NCBI GenBank assembly: GCA_041396705.1
Contig: JAWKYB010000010.1
Coordinates: forward strand, 1-64,000
Origin: Alphaproteobacteria bacterium
GTDB lineage: Bacteria; Pseudomonadota; Alphaproteobacteria; CALKHQ01
Length of the DNA stretch: 64,000 nt
Reading direction: 5' to 3'
Under the pieces are notes generated by a model. That model saw nothing but the letters and a program-made list of their open reading frames with translations, was not told where the DNA came from and did no database searches. Below, in pieces: positions 1 through 8,517 of this stretch. Positions within the stretch are counted from its first letter, which is position 1, and the number at the start of each line of letters is the position of its first letter. The translations under genes were made by a program, and so were the position numbers.

Positions 1-90
1 GAAGAACGCGAGGCAGCCGCGGTGGTTCCACCGCCGGACGGCCGGATCGCAGACGTCACTGCCGGCAGTGCCGTCGCTGTCCTAACCTAG
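1..90 (+). CDS. Possible C-terminal fragment of a gene entering from the left
   Basis: Frame 1 is open from the first base to a TAG at 88-90. The 29 residues end in a run rich in Val, Ala and Pro. The gene start lies outside the window, so no family can be assigned. It may equally be non-coding sequence that happens to be open. Confidence 0.3.
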   Translation, partial: EEREAAAVVPPPDGRIADVTAGSAVAVLT

Positions 91-169
91 GTAATGGACG
101 TGCGGGCGCGCGCATGCGCTGTTGTCCGCCATCGGGCCTGCCGGGAATGGCCTGGGAACGGAGCCAAAG

Positions 170-334
170 ATGGACGACAGGTCAGCCCTGAAGCGGACCG
201 AAAAGCTGCAACTGATGCTGGACGAGATCGAGCTGCGCCAGATCGAGGACTGGCGCTTCGATCATCGCATGCCGTCGCGCGCGGCGGCCATCCGCGCGTT
301 GGTCCGGCTCGGCCTGCGCGCCGCGGCCGGCTGA
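170..334 (+). CDS. Small ribbon-helix-helix-like protein, 54 aa
   Basis: A short ORF starts at ATG 170 behind GGAG (160-163). The product carries a stretch of Lys/Leu/Glu helix (EKLQLMLDE), then RFDHRMPSRAAAIRALVRLGL, typical of the second helix pair of CopG/Arc-like ribbon-helix-helix proteins, where PSRAxAIRxLV is the helix-turn-helix region. Such proteins are small dimeric DNA binders or antitoxins. No toxin gene lies beside it: the next gene is on the other strand and encodes a secreted protein. A longer version from a non-ATG start at 122 is open but lacks comparable start signals. The fold assignment rests on the pattern only. Confidence 0.6.
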   Translation: MDDRSALKRTEKLQLMLDEIELRQIEDWRFDHRMPSRAAAIRALVRLGLRAAAG

Positions 335-344
335 GGCCCGGCGG

Positions 345-920
345 TTAGGGCATCGTGAGCCGGCCTGCGGCGATGTCGGCGAATGTCGCGCCATCGACGC
401 GGGCCGCGATCACGGTCTGGCCGTAGCCGAAGCCGCGCATGTTGAACAGCCCGTAGACCAGGACCAGCCGGTCGCCTGTCAGCAGCAGCGCCTCGACGGC
501 GGTGTCGTCCGGCGGATTCAGGCGGATCAGCGGACGCAGGTCGGCGCGCGGCTGCTGCAGCCAGTCCGCGACCGGCCCCAGCGGCGTCGCCGGCTCGACC
601 AGCAGCGCCAGTCCGTCAAGCAGGGCGGCATAGCTGCCGCCGTCGCCGACATAGTCGCGGACATCGGCGCCGAAGCCGTCGGATATCCGGAGATGCGCCG
701 GGTCGATCCACTCGACGCGCAGGATCCCGCCGGCGTCGGGCCTGACATCGCCTTCCAGATAGGCGATGCCGTTTGCGTCGCCGAAGAACTGCGACCAGCC
801 GACCATGCGGTAGTCGACCGCGCCCCCGCCGGCGCGCGCGGCCGTTGCCGCCGCTGCGAGCGCAAGCGCGGCGGCGACGGCGCGGAACAGTGTCAATGCG
901 GTCGCTGCGCATGCGGACAT
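345..920 (-). CDS. Secreted protein of unknown function, 191 aa
   Basis: The ATG at 920 opens a protein with a clear Sec-type signal peptide: a hydrophobic Ala/Leu core over residues 8-25 and an ARA cleavage site near residue 30. The mature part (about 160 aa) has alternating hydrophobic residues and ends in a segment suggestive of beta strands, but no motif I recognise. The same frame stays open far upstream into the binding-protein gene; that extension is a shadow, because the signal peptide fixes the start. It is last in the direction of the sugar ABC genes, 116 bp after the binding protein, so co-transcription is possible. Confidence 0.65.
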   Translation of the reverse strand: MSACAATALTLFRAVAAALALAAAATAARAGGGAVDYRMVGWSQFFGDANGIAYLEGDVRPDAGGILRVEWIDPAHLRISDGFGADVRDYVGDGGSYAALLDGLALLVEPATPLGPVADWLQQPRADLRPLIRLNPPDDTAVEALLLTGDRLVLVYGLFNMRGFGYGQTVIAARVDGATFADIAAGRLTMP

Positions 921-1036
921 CGGGCGACCGTGGCAGGCCAATGTGGCGAAGATCGGTTCGCCCGTTGCGACCGCCGGGTCCGGAAACGACTGGCGGGGCC
1001 GAAGCCCCGCCAGCGCTTGCATCTTCGAAAGCCGGC

Positions 1037-2560
1037 TCAGCCGCGGAACGGCGCGGCCAGCTCGTTTGTCTTCTCCGCGATCACCGCCATCGCCTCTTCC
1101 GGCGAGCCGTACTGGCCGGCCAGCAGCTTGCCGAGTTCGACCGGGATGACGTTGTTGGCGATCTCCGGCCAGCTCGGCAGGTCCGGCTCCGAGCCCATCC
1201 GGTTGTTGATCGTCCATTCGATCGCCGGGAAGTGGCGGGTGGTGCCGGCGCCCGGCACCGCCGCGGCCAGCACGCGCTCGTCCCTGAACGCGGAGAGCCG
1301 CACCGGCGAGGCGCCGCCGCCGACCACGCAGCTGCGTGCCACGATGTCCTTCGACGTCACCCACTGCATGAACAGCCAGGCCGCTTCCTGGTTCTGCGAG
1401 TAGCGCGACAGGGCGATCGACGAGCCGCCTTGGTGGCCGATGTGCGGGATCTCGTTGAAGCCGGCCTGTTCCGGCGAACGCAGCGCCGCTTCTTCCGGCG
1501 GGATCGCCGCTTCCATCAGGCCGCCGCCGACGGCCGAATCGCCGCCGTCCAGGCCCGGGAAGAACTCGCCCCAGGAAATGCACTGGGCCGCGATGCCCTG
1601 GGCCATCGACTGCCACTGGCCGTCCCAGGTCCAGGTCGTCGCTGCCGGCGGCATGTACTTGACCAGCTCCAGCATGTAGGCGAGGCCTTCCATGCCCTGC
1701 TCGTCGTTGCCGGTGAACATGCCGTCCGCGCCGAAGATCGAGCCGCCGTGCGACCACAGCCAGATGGTCCAGTCGCACTCCAGCGAGTAGTGGCCCGACT
1801 TCAGCTCGCCGGTGGTGCCGTAGATGCCGTTGCCGATCTCGGCCTCGTGCAGCGCCTTGGTGGCGTCCATGTACTCCTGCATGGTCGTCGGAACGGCGAG
1901 GCCATGCTTGTCGTACAGGTCCTTGCGGTACATCAGGATCGCGATCGGGATGTCGAACGGCACGCCCATCATCTGGTTGTAGGCGGTGGCGATGCCCTGA
2001 ACCAGCGGCGGGGAGAAGTCCTCCCAATCGTAGCCGGGCATGGCGAGTTCGGCGTTGCTGTCGTACAGCTCGCGCGGGTTGACGGTGTCCGGCGAGAACA
2101 GCGCGGCCCAGGCCTGGTCGAGATAGTAGAGGTCGTAGGTGCCGAGCTGGCCCTGGGCGTCGAGCGTCGCCTTCTGCAGCACCTGCTCCAGCGGCACGAT
2201 CTCGATCTCGACGTTGATGCCGGTCAGCTCCTCGAACTCCGACTTCAGCTCGGAGGCCACGTTGGTCGGCGGCGTCGCTTCCGAGGTGTAGCGGATCGTG
2301 GTGCCGGCGAACTGGCGGCCGACGTCGCGCAGCCAGGCGCTGACGTCATCCGGCGTCTGCGCCGCCGCCATGCCGGTGCCGAGCTTGTGCAGGCCGTTGA
2401 ACGGGCGCCCGCCGCCGAGGAACGCTGCGGAGAAGCCGGAGAAGCCGACACCGGCCTGCGCCATGCCGCGCAGGAACTGGCGCTTCGAGATCTTGCGCTG
2501 GGCGAACTTGCCCGCCGTGTCGGCGATATACGTCTTGCGATCGTATTCCTTGAAACTCAT
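1037..2560 (-). CDS. Extracellular sugar-binding protein of an ABC importer (family 1)
   Basis: This 507-aa periplasmic solute-binding protein resembles the family-1 binding proteins that deliver oligosaccharides or polyols to ABC importers. The N-terminus has a Tat-like motif (SKRQFL, residues 25-30, with KR in place of RR) before a Gly/Ala-rich hydrophobic stretch, so export by Tat is likely but not certain. The mature part has Trp- and Tyr-rich segments (residues 235-300) of the kind that line carbohydrate pockets. ATG 2560 is preceded by GGGAGG at good spacing. It lies 52 bp downstream of two permease genes on the same strand. No ATPase gene is adjacent, so the transporter must borrow one encoded elsewhere. 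Confidence 0.85.
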   Translation of the reverse strand: MSFKEYDRKTYIADTAGKFAQRKISKRQFLRGMAQAGVGFSGFSAAFLGGGRPFNGLHKLGTGMAAAQTPDDVSAWLRDVGRQFAGTTIRYTSEATPPTNVASELKSEFEELTGINVEIEIVPLEQVLQKATLDAQGQLGTYDLYYLDQAWAALFSPDTVNPRELYDSNAELAMPGYDWEDFSPPLVQGIATAYNQMMGVPFDIPIAILMYRKDLYDKHGLAVPTTMQEYMDATKALHEAEIGNGIYGTTGELKSGHYSLECDWTIWLWSHGGSIFGADGMFTGNDEQGMEGLAYMLELVKYMPPAATTWTWDGQWQSMAQGIAAQCISWGEFFPGLDGGDSAVGGGLMEAAIPPEEAALRSPEQAGFNEIPHIGHQGGSSIALSRYSQNQEAAWLFMQWVTSKDIVARSCVVGGGASPVRLSAFRDERVLAAAVPGAGTTRHFPAIEWTINNRMGSEPDLPSWPEIANNVIPVELGKLLAGQYGSPEEAMAVIAEKTNELAAPFRG

Positions 2561-2612
2561 TGCCGTCCTCCCTTTGGTTGGTTGATAGGCACTCTCGTCC
2601 GCGGGCGGCTCC

Positions 2613-3494
2613 TCAATCCTTCAGCGAGCCGAGGGTGAGGCCGCGGACCAGATGGCGTTGCACCAGCAGGATGAAGATGAAGCTCGGCACCAGCGCGGCG
2701 CTGCCCAGCGCGGTGATCAGGCCCCATTCCGTTCCGGTCGAGGTCACGAAGGTGGTGATCTTGACCGGGATCGTCCGGATACTGGTGGTCAATTGCAGGC
2801 TGATCAGGAACTCCGTCCACGAGAAGATGAAGCACAGCACCGCGGTCGCCGCGATGCCGCCGCGGACCAGCGGCATCACGATCAGGCGGAACACGGTGAA
2901 GCGGCTGGCGCCGTCGATCATCGCCGACTCGTCCATCTCCTTCGGCACGTCGTCGAAGAAGCTCTTCAGCAGCAGCGTGGCCAGCGGCAGGTTGATCAGG
3001 GTATGGGCGATGATCAGGCCGACATGGGTGTCGCGCAGCCCGATGTCGCGGAAGATGAAGAACAGCGGGATGGCGACGGCGATCGGCGGCATCATGCGCT
3101 GGGCCAGCACGAAGAAGATGACGTGGTGCTTGGCCCGCATGGTGAAGCGCGACAGCGCATAGCCGGCCAGCGTGGCCAGGAACACCGCCAGCGCGGTCGA
3201 GCCGACCGCGACGATCACGCTGTCGATGATGGTCGGGATCGAGTAGTAGCTCGACGCACCGCCGGTCTGTCCGCCGATGCCCTGGCTGAGGTCGATGCGC
3301 GATTCGCCGAGCAGCGCGATACGGTAGTTGTTCAGCGTCGCCTCGAAGTCGAAATAGTTCGGCGACCGCGTGAAGATTGCGGTGTAGGGCTTGAACGAGG
3401 CCAGCACCCACCAGAACAGCGGGAACATGAACAGCAGCACGACGAGCCAGGCCAGCACGTCGCGCGTGATCGCGCGGGCGAGCGAGCCCCGCAT
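2613..3494 (-). CDS. Carbohydrate ABC permease, MalG type
   Basis: This 293-aa inner-membrane protein has about six hydrophobic segments and the EAA-type coupling loop (PKEMDESAMIDGAS) that contacts the ATPase. It corresponds to the second (MalG-like) permease of a CUT1-type carbohydrate importer. Its ATG at 3494 shares one base with the TGA of the preceding permease (TGATG), so the two are translationally coupled and probably made in equal amounts. Confidence 0.88.
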   Translation of the reverse strand: MRGSLARAITRDVLAWLVVLLFMFPLFWWVLASFKPYTAIFTRSPNYFDFEATLNNYRIALLGESRIDLSQGIGGQTGGASSYYSIPTIIDSVIVAVGSTALAVFLATLAGYALSRFTMRAKHHVIFFVLAQRMMPPIAVAIPLFFIFRDIGLRDTHVGLIIAHTLINLPLATLLLKSFFDDVPKEMDESAMIDGASRFTVFRLIVMPLVRGGIAATAVLCFIFSWTEFLISLQLTTSIRTIPVKITTFVTSTGTEWGLITALGSAALVPSFIFILLVQRHLVRGLTLGSLKD

Positions 3495-4402
3495 CAGAAC
3501 TTCACCCGCGAGAACTTGATGAACAGGAAGCAGATCACGTTGAGCAGGATCAGCGTGATCAGGCTGAGGGTGGAGGCATAGTTGAAGTTGGCGGTGGTGA
3601 ACTCGCGCCCGGCATAGAAGCTCAGCGTCTCCGTCGCCGTGCCGGGACCGCCGGTGGTCATCGCGAAGATGTAGTCGTAGATGCGGAACAGGTCGATCGT
3701 GCGGATCAGCACGGCCACCGCGACGACCCGGCCCAGCATCGGCAGGGTCAGGTACCACAGCGACTGCAGGTAGCTGGCGCCGTCGATCGCGGCCGCCTCA
3801 TAGGGTTCCTTCGGCAGCGCGCGCAGGCCGGCCATGATGATCAGCACCATGAACGGCGTCCACTGCCAGATGTCGGCGGCCATCACCCCGGGCAGCGCGG
3901 TGTAGATGTTGCCCAGGATCGGACTGCCGGGGTCGGCCAGCCCGATGGCGTCGAGATAGTAGGCGAGGACGCCGAACTGGGCGTCCTCCATCAGCAGGAA
4001 CATCAGCCCGGTCACCGCCGGCGGCACCACCAGCGGCAGCGTCATCATCGCCCGCAGGAAGCCGTAGCCGCGGCGGTCGCTGTCCAGCAGCAGGGCGATC
4101 GCAAATCCCAGCGCCACCTGGAAGATCAGGCAGACCGCGGTGTAGATCGAGGTCACCATCAGCGCATTCCACATGCGCTCGTCGGTGAAGGCCTTGCCCC
4201 ACTGGTCGAACCAGGAGAACTCCATCGCCCGGGTATAGGGGTTCTTCTCGTTCAGGGTCAGCCAGACGGCATAGCCCAGCGGGTAGATGCCGAAGGCCAG
4301 GATCAGCGCGAACATCGGCGCCAGCCACGGCAGCGGGTGGTCCATGGTCAGCCACCGCGGCAGCACGAGGAAGTGCCGCGGCCTGCTCTGCCCTGCCACC
4401 AT
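3494..4402 (-). CDS. Carbohydrate ABC permease, MalF type
   Basis: This is the first permease of the CUT1-type importer, about 302 aa, with a cytoplasmic N-terminus, six hydrophobic helices and the EAA loop (PKEPYEAAAIDGAS). I place the start at ATG 4402. The frame is open to 4504, but the extra 34 residues are Arg/Ser-rich and the DNA there carries repeat-like sequence (4477-4512), so they are unlikely to be coding. It heads the permease-permease-binding protein transcription unit; the sugar isomerase gene lies upstream on the same strand. Confidence 0.85.
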   Translation of the reverse strand: MVAGQSRPRHFLVLPRWLTMDHPLPWLAPMFALILAFGIYPLGYAVWLTLNEKNPYTRAMEFSWFDQWGKAFTDERMWNALMVTSIYTAVCLIFQVALGFAIALLLDSDRRGYGFLRAMMTLPLVVPPAVTGLMFLLMEDAQFGVLAYYLDAIGLADPGSPILGNIYTALPGVMAADIWQWTPFMVLIIMAGLRALPKEPYEAAAIDGASYLQSLWYLTLPMLGRVVAVAVLIRTIDLFRIYDYIFAMTTGGPGTATETLSFYAGREFTTANFNYASTLSLITLILLNVICFLFIKFSRVKF

Positions 4403-4476
4403 CGCGGTCAAACCCTGGCGCCCCTTCCGACGAGGTCTGGCTGACGTTTGCTCCCGAGGGGCATTCGACACGGCAC

Positions 4477-4512
4477 GTGAACATTTGTCTAGTCCCCGTG
4501 ACATTTATTCTG
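4477..4512. repeat. Short AT-rich direct repeat, possible IS end remnant
   Basis: Two near-identical direct repeats, GTGAACATTTGTCTAG (4477-4492) and GTGACATTTATTCTGG (4498-4513), sit in an otherwise GC-rich intergenic stretch between the AGE isomerase and the first permease. Repeated terminal motifs of this sort occur at ends of some insertion sequences (IS21/IS481-like). No transposase is present, so at most this is a scar. The assignment is tentative. Confidence 0.3.
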
Positions 4513-4592
4513 GCCCCGCGGCCGACCGCCTGCCGGTACGCCTCCGAAGCGGGCAAGAACGGGCGCGCGGCCGGCGACCGCCGCCTGCCGGA

Positions 4593-5807
4593 TCAGATCG
4601 CGGCGAGGTCGCCCGACAGGCAGGTGCCGGCCGGCAACAGCGGGACGATGCAGGCCTGGAAGCCATGATAGAGGTCCGGCTTGCCGGCGAAGATCGTGCG
4701 CGACGGGCGGTCGTCGTCGTCCAGCTCCGGGAACCAGCCGCCGTGCTCGCGGTCGATCAGCCGGGCAGCCGCGAACTCCCAGATGCGCTCGTACCAGTCG
4801 GCATAGAACGGGTCGCGTTCCAGCTGCCAGAGCACGGCGGCCGCCGCGATTCCCTCGGCAGCCGGCCAGAACAGCCGGATCGGCTGCAACGGGCGGTGGT
4901 CCCAGTCCAGCGTGTAGACGAAGCCGCCGCGGCTGCGGTCCCACCCCTGCCCGACCGCGTTGGCGAACAGGCCCTGGGCGGCCTCGACCATCCATCCGGC
5001 GCGCCGCCCGTCGAGCTGCCACAGCTGCACCAGCAGCCGGCTCCATTCCAGCGCATGGCCGGGCGTGGTGCCGGCGGGCCGGAAGATCGGATCGCCGGCA
5101 TAGGCCCGGTCGATGCGCCATTCGGTGTCGAAATGCTCGGCCACGTGCCAGTCGCAGGCGCGCGCATTGCGGTTGACGATCAGGTCCGCGATGCGGGTCG
5201 CCTTGGCCAGATAGCCGGCATTGCCGGTGACGTCGTAGGCCGCCATCAGCGCCTCGGTCATGTGCATGTTGGCGTTCTGGCCGCGATAGGCGCCGATCTC
5301 GGTCCAGCCGGCATCGAAATCCTCGCGGACGGCGCCGAAGCCGTCGTCCCAGAAATGCCGGTCGATCACGGCGGTGATGTCGGCGAGCAGCGGGTCGGCC
5401 GCGGGATCGCCGGCGCGCTTGGCCGAAGCGGCGGCCAGCAGCACGAAGGCGTGGCCGTAGGCCGCCTTGTCGGTGCGCGCCGGGCCGTCCGCCCGCACGC
5501 CGTAGAAATAGCCGCCGGCTTGGGCGTCGCGGTGCGCATCCCACAGGAAACGCATGCCCTGCTCGATGCCGGCGGTCATGCCCGGCACGCCGAGTTGATG
5601 CGCCAGCGCGAAGCAGTGGATCATCCGGGTGGTGTCGTGCAGCTGGAACACCTCGTCGGCGCCGAGCAGCGGCGCACCGTCGAAGCCCAGCGTCCTGAAG
5701 CCGGCCGGCCCGCCGGCGCTGCGGCTGTGGAAGGCGAGCAGGCTGCACGCCTCGCGCCACAGCCAGTCGCGATGGAACGGCCGCTCGATCATCGGCGTCT
5801 GGGTCAT
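4593..5807 (-). CDS. AGE-family sugar isomerase/epimerase
   Basis: A 404-aa protein of the N-acylglucosamine 2-epimerase (AGE/YihS) family, cytoplasmic (alpha/alpha)6-barrel enzymes that interconvert aldoses and ketoses or epimerise N-acylhexosamines. Family marks include the early DTTRMIHCFALA segment, the GYFYGVRADG region, the HMTEALMAAYD helix and the His-containing HALEWSRLL and FWPAAEG segments that supply the catalytic histidines. The length matches the family (about 390-420). It lies upstream of the sugar permease genes on the same strand with a 190-bp gap, so it probably processes the imported sugar. The exact substrate (mannose, N-acylglucosamine, sulfoquinovose) cannot be read from sequence. 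Confidence 0.85.
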   Translation of the reverse strand: MTQTPMIERPFHRDWLWREACSLLAFHSRSAGGPAGFRTLGFDGAPLLGADEVFQLHDTTRMIHCFALAHQLGVPGMTAGIEQGMRFLWDAHRDAQAGGYFYGVRADGPARTDKAAYGHAFVLLAAASAKRAGDPAADPLLADITAVIDRHFWDDGFGAVREDFDAGWTEIGAYRGQNANMHMTEALMAAYDVTGNAGYLAKATRIADLIVNRNARACDWHVAEHFDTEWRIDRAYAGDPIFRPAGTTPGHALEWSRLLVQLWQLDGRRAGWMVEAAQGLFANAVGQGWDRSRGGFVYTLDWDHRPLQPIRLFWPAAEGIAAAAVLWQLERDPFYADWYERIWEFAAARLIDREHGGWFPELDDDDRPSRTIFAGKPDLYHGFQACIVPLLPAGTCLSGDLAAI

Positions 5808-5922
5808 GCGCGCTCTCCCCGGTGATGCGGCGCCCGGCAGGCGCCCTCGGCTGAGGCTTGGGACCGAAATCGCCCCGCTGTCAACGGGCCGCCAGGCCGC
5901 GCGGCTTGAACGGGATCGCCGT

Positions 5923-7470
5923 TCAGCGTCGGGCGAGCAGCCGGGTCTCGGCGGCGGCGACCAGCTGGTAGAAGCCGATCGAGACCAGCACCGCCACCAC
6001 CGCCACCGACCAGATCATGCCGTAGTCGAGCATGCCGCGCGACTGGTTGATCAGGTTGCCGATGCCGTAGCCGGTGGCCAGCCACTCGGCGATCATCACG
6101 CCGAGCAGCGCCCGCGGCGCGCCGAGCCGGGCGGCGGCCATCAGGTGCGGCAGCGCGGCGGGCACGCTGACATAGCGCAGTTGCTTCAGCGGCGAGGCGC
6201 CATAGGCCGCGAGCACGTCGAGCGCGCTGCGCGGCACCTGGGCGAGACCCTGGGCCAGGGTGACGAAGGCGGGGAAGAAGGTGACAGACACGGTGACGAC
6301 CAGCGTCGCGGTGACGGTGCGGCCGAACAGCAGCACGATCAGCGGGGTGAGCGCCACCAGCGGCATGGTCTGGCTGACCAGCGCCACCGGCAGCAGGGCG
6401 CGGCCGAGCGGTCGCCACACCGTGGTGACGACGGCGAGCAGGAAGGCGAAGGCAAGCCCCGCGGCGAGCCCGGCGACCGCAAGCGGCAGGGTGTCGGCCA
6501 GCGCCGCGAACAGGCGCGCGCGGGCGTTGGCGGACTGGGCGCCGGCAACCAGGTACTCCCACACCGCCGGCGGGGCGTAGGCCACCACCGGCGACAGGTC
6601 GAGCAGCAGCAGCACGCCCCACCACAGCGCGAGCGCGAAGGCGACCGAGAGCAGTGCGATGCCGAGCCGGTGCAGCGGCCCGCCGCCGACCTTGCCGAGC
6701 AGGTCCGGTGAGCCGCCCGCCGCCATGGTCGCGGCGCGGCCGCGCTCCAGCGCGCGGCGGCCGGCGAGCCCGAAGACGGCATAGGCCAGCCCGGCGATGG
6801 CGGTGGCGGCCAGCCCGATGCCCCACAGCCGGGCGGGGTTGGCCTGGCCGAGCGAGCCGAGCAGATAGGTGCCGAGCCCCCAGCGCACGCCGCCGCCGAA
6901 CTCGGCCAGGATCGCGCCGAGCACGGCCGCCGGCGCGGCGACCTGCAGGCCGGCGAGCAGGCCGGGCAGGGCGGCGCGCAGCCGGACCAGCGCCAGCACC
7001 TTGCGGCGGCCGCCGCCATAGGCATGGACCAGGTCGACCAGGCGCGGGTCGACGTCGCGCAGGCCGAGCAGGGTCGAGACCATGGTCGGGAAGTAGACCG
7101 AGACCGCAGCCAGGATCACCCGCGGCTCCGACCCGGTGAACGCGATCACCAGGATCGGCACCAGGGCGATCGGCGGGATGGCGAACAGCGTGATGCTGAC
7201 GCCGCGGGTCAGCCGCTCGGCTGCCGGCGCCAGCACGAACAGAACCGCGGCGGCGACTGCGACCGCGTTCCCGATCAGGAACCCGGCGATTGCCGCCCAC
7301 AGCGTCGCGCCGACATGCGGCGGGTAGTCGGCGCGGTCGGTCCAGGCCTGGGCCAGGATCTCGCCCGGCGCCGGCAGCGCGCCGCCGGCGACGAGGTCGA
7401 GCCGGCCGACCAGTTCCCACAGGGCAAGGAGGCCGATGATCAGCGCCGGCGTCGTCCAACGGGCGCTCAC
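5923..7470 (-). CDS. Two-domain NitT/TauT-type ABC permease (fused)
   Basis: A 515-aa inner-membrane protein with two complete binding-protein-dependent permease domains in one chain, about residues 1-245 and 275-515. Each domain has its own coupling loop (DLVHAYGGGRRKVL and DVLAAYGASPLKQL). Permeases of this class are usually single-domain homodimers, so the fusion makes a built-in heterodimer. The start is GTG 7470; an upstream extension to 7710 is Arg/Pro-rich and not convincing. It follows the ATPase and binding-protein genes on the same strand and completes one importer. The binding protein suggests a pyrimidine- or vitamin-like substrate. Confidence 0.82.
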   Translation of the reverse strand: MSARWTTPALIIGLLALWELVGRLDLVAGGALPAPGEILAQAWTDRADYPPHVGATLWAAIAGFLIGNAVAVAAAVLFVLAPAAERLTRGVSITLFAIPPIALVPILVIAFTGSEPRVILAAVSVYFPTMVSTLLGLRDVDPRLVDLVHAYGGGRRKVLALVRLRAALPGLLAGLQVAAPAAVLGAILAEFGGGVRWGLGTYLLGSLGQANPARLWGIGLAATAIAGLAYAVFGLAGRRALERGRAATMAAGGSPDLLGKVGGGPLHRLGIALLSVAFALALWWGVLLLLDLSPVVAYAPPAVWEYLVAGAQSANARARLFAALADTLPLAVAGLAAGLAFAFLLAVVTTVWRPLGRALLPVALVSQTMPLVALTPLIVLLFGRTVTATLVVTVSVTFFPAFVTLAQGLAQVPRSALDVLAAYGASPLKQLRYVSVPAALPHLMAAARLGAPRALLGVMIAEWLATGYGIGNLINQSRGMLDYGMIWSVAVVAVLVSIGFYQLVAAAETRLLARR

Positions 7471-7675
7471 CCCTGTGCCTCGTGCGCTCTTCGGCAGGTG
7501 CGTCGCGCGCGCGACGGCGCGTCCTGCGGCGCAAGCAGGATGAGGTGCCGTTGCGGTCGTGGCAGGTGGACCCGGCGCTCGCGGCAGGCGCCGGGCTTTC
7601 GCATCCCGAGGAGCCGAGCGCCGGGCGGCGTGTCGAAGGACGCGACCTCGTCGGTCGGGGACGGCATCGCGCGCC

Positions 7676-8458
7676 TCACACGCTCTCGCGCACCCGCTGC
7701 CCGCCGGCAAGGGACGCGGCGACGGTGTCGCACAGCCGGTGGAACGGTTCGCTGGCCATCACCGCGGCCGGACGCGGACGCGCGAACGGCACCTCCACCG
7801 TGGCGACGATCCGGCCGGGGCCTGCGGCCATCACCGCAACCCGGTCGGCCAGGAACACCGCCTCGTCGATGCCGTGGGTGATCAGCAGGGTGGTCGGCCG
7901 CCGTTCGAGCCAGATCCGCTGCAACTCCAGGTTCATCGACCGGCGCAGGATCTGGTCGAGCGCGCCGAACGGCTCGTCGAGCAGCAGCAGCTCGGGGTCG
8001 GTGACCAGCGCGCGGGCGATAGCGACGCGCTGACGCATGCCGCCGGAAAGCTGACGCGGCAGCGCATCCTCGAAGCCGGCGAGGCCGACCAGCGTCACCA
8101 GGTGGTCGATCTCCGCCCGCCGCTCGCGCCAGTTGCGCCCGAGCACCTCCAGCGGCAGCGCGACGTTGCGGCGGACCGACCGCCACGGCATCAGCGCGGG
8201 ATCCTGGAAGGCGATGCCCAGCCGCCCGCCGCGGCGCAGCGCGTCCGGGCTCTCGCCGGCGACCGAGACACTGCCGTCGTCGGCGCTCTCCAGGCCGGCG
8301 GCGATGCGCATCAGCGTGGACTTGCCGCAGCCCGACGGGCCGATGATCGCGGTCAGCGAGCCCGGCGGGCAGTCGAGCCCGATGCCCTCGAGCACCTTGA
8401 GGGCCGTGCCGCCGACGTCGAAGCTCTTGTGCACGTTGGCGTAGACCAGGCCCGCCAT
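7676..8458 (-). CDS. ABC importer ATPase, NitT/TauT class
   Basis: A cytoplasmic ATPase with Walker A (GPSGCGKST), Q-loop (AFQDPALMPW), signature (LSGGMRQR), Walker B (LLLLDEPFGAL) and the switch His (ITHGIDEA). The family drives uptake of nitrate, sulfonates, thiamine precursors and related molecules. I choose ATG 8458 because GAGG lies seven bases upstream and the protein then begins just before the first strand. A GTG at 8521 overlaps the stop of the binding-protein gene (GTGA) and would add 21 residues; it remains possible. It acts with the fused permease and the binding protein on either side. Confidence 0.9.
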   Translation of the reverse strand: MAGLVYANVHKSFDVGGTALKVLEGIGLDCPPGSLTAIIGPSGCGKSTLMRIAAGLESADDGSVSVAGESPDALRRGGRLGIAFQDPALMPWRSVRRNVALPLEVLGRNWRERRAEIDHLVTLVGLAGFEDALPRQLSGGMRQRVAIARALVTDPELLLLDEPFGALDQILRRSMNLELQRIWLERRPTTLLITHGIDEAVFLADRVAVMAAGPGRIVATVEVPFARPRPAAVMASEPFHRLCDTVAASLAGGQRVRESV

Positions 8459-8517
8459 CGACTTGCCTCGGTGTGCCGCGGCAGCGCCGGTCATCGTGCC
8501 CGGCGCGTTCGCCCCCG

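Noticed and set aside
345..2027. 560-aa minus-strand ORF
   Set aside because: It is the secreted-protein gene extended through the opposite reading of the binding-protein gene; the signal peptide at 920 shows the true start.
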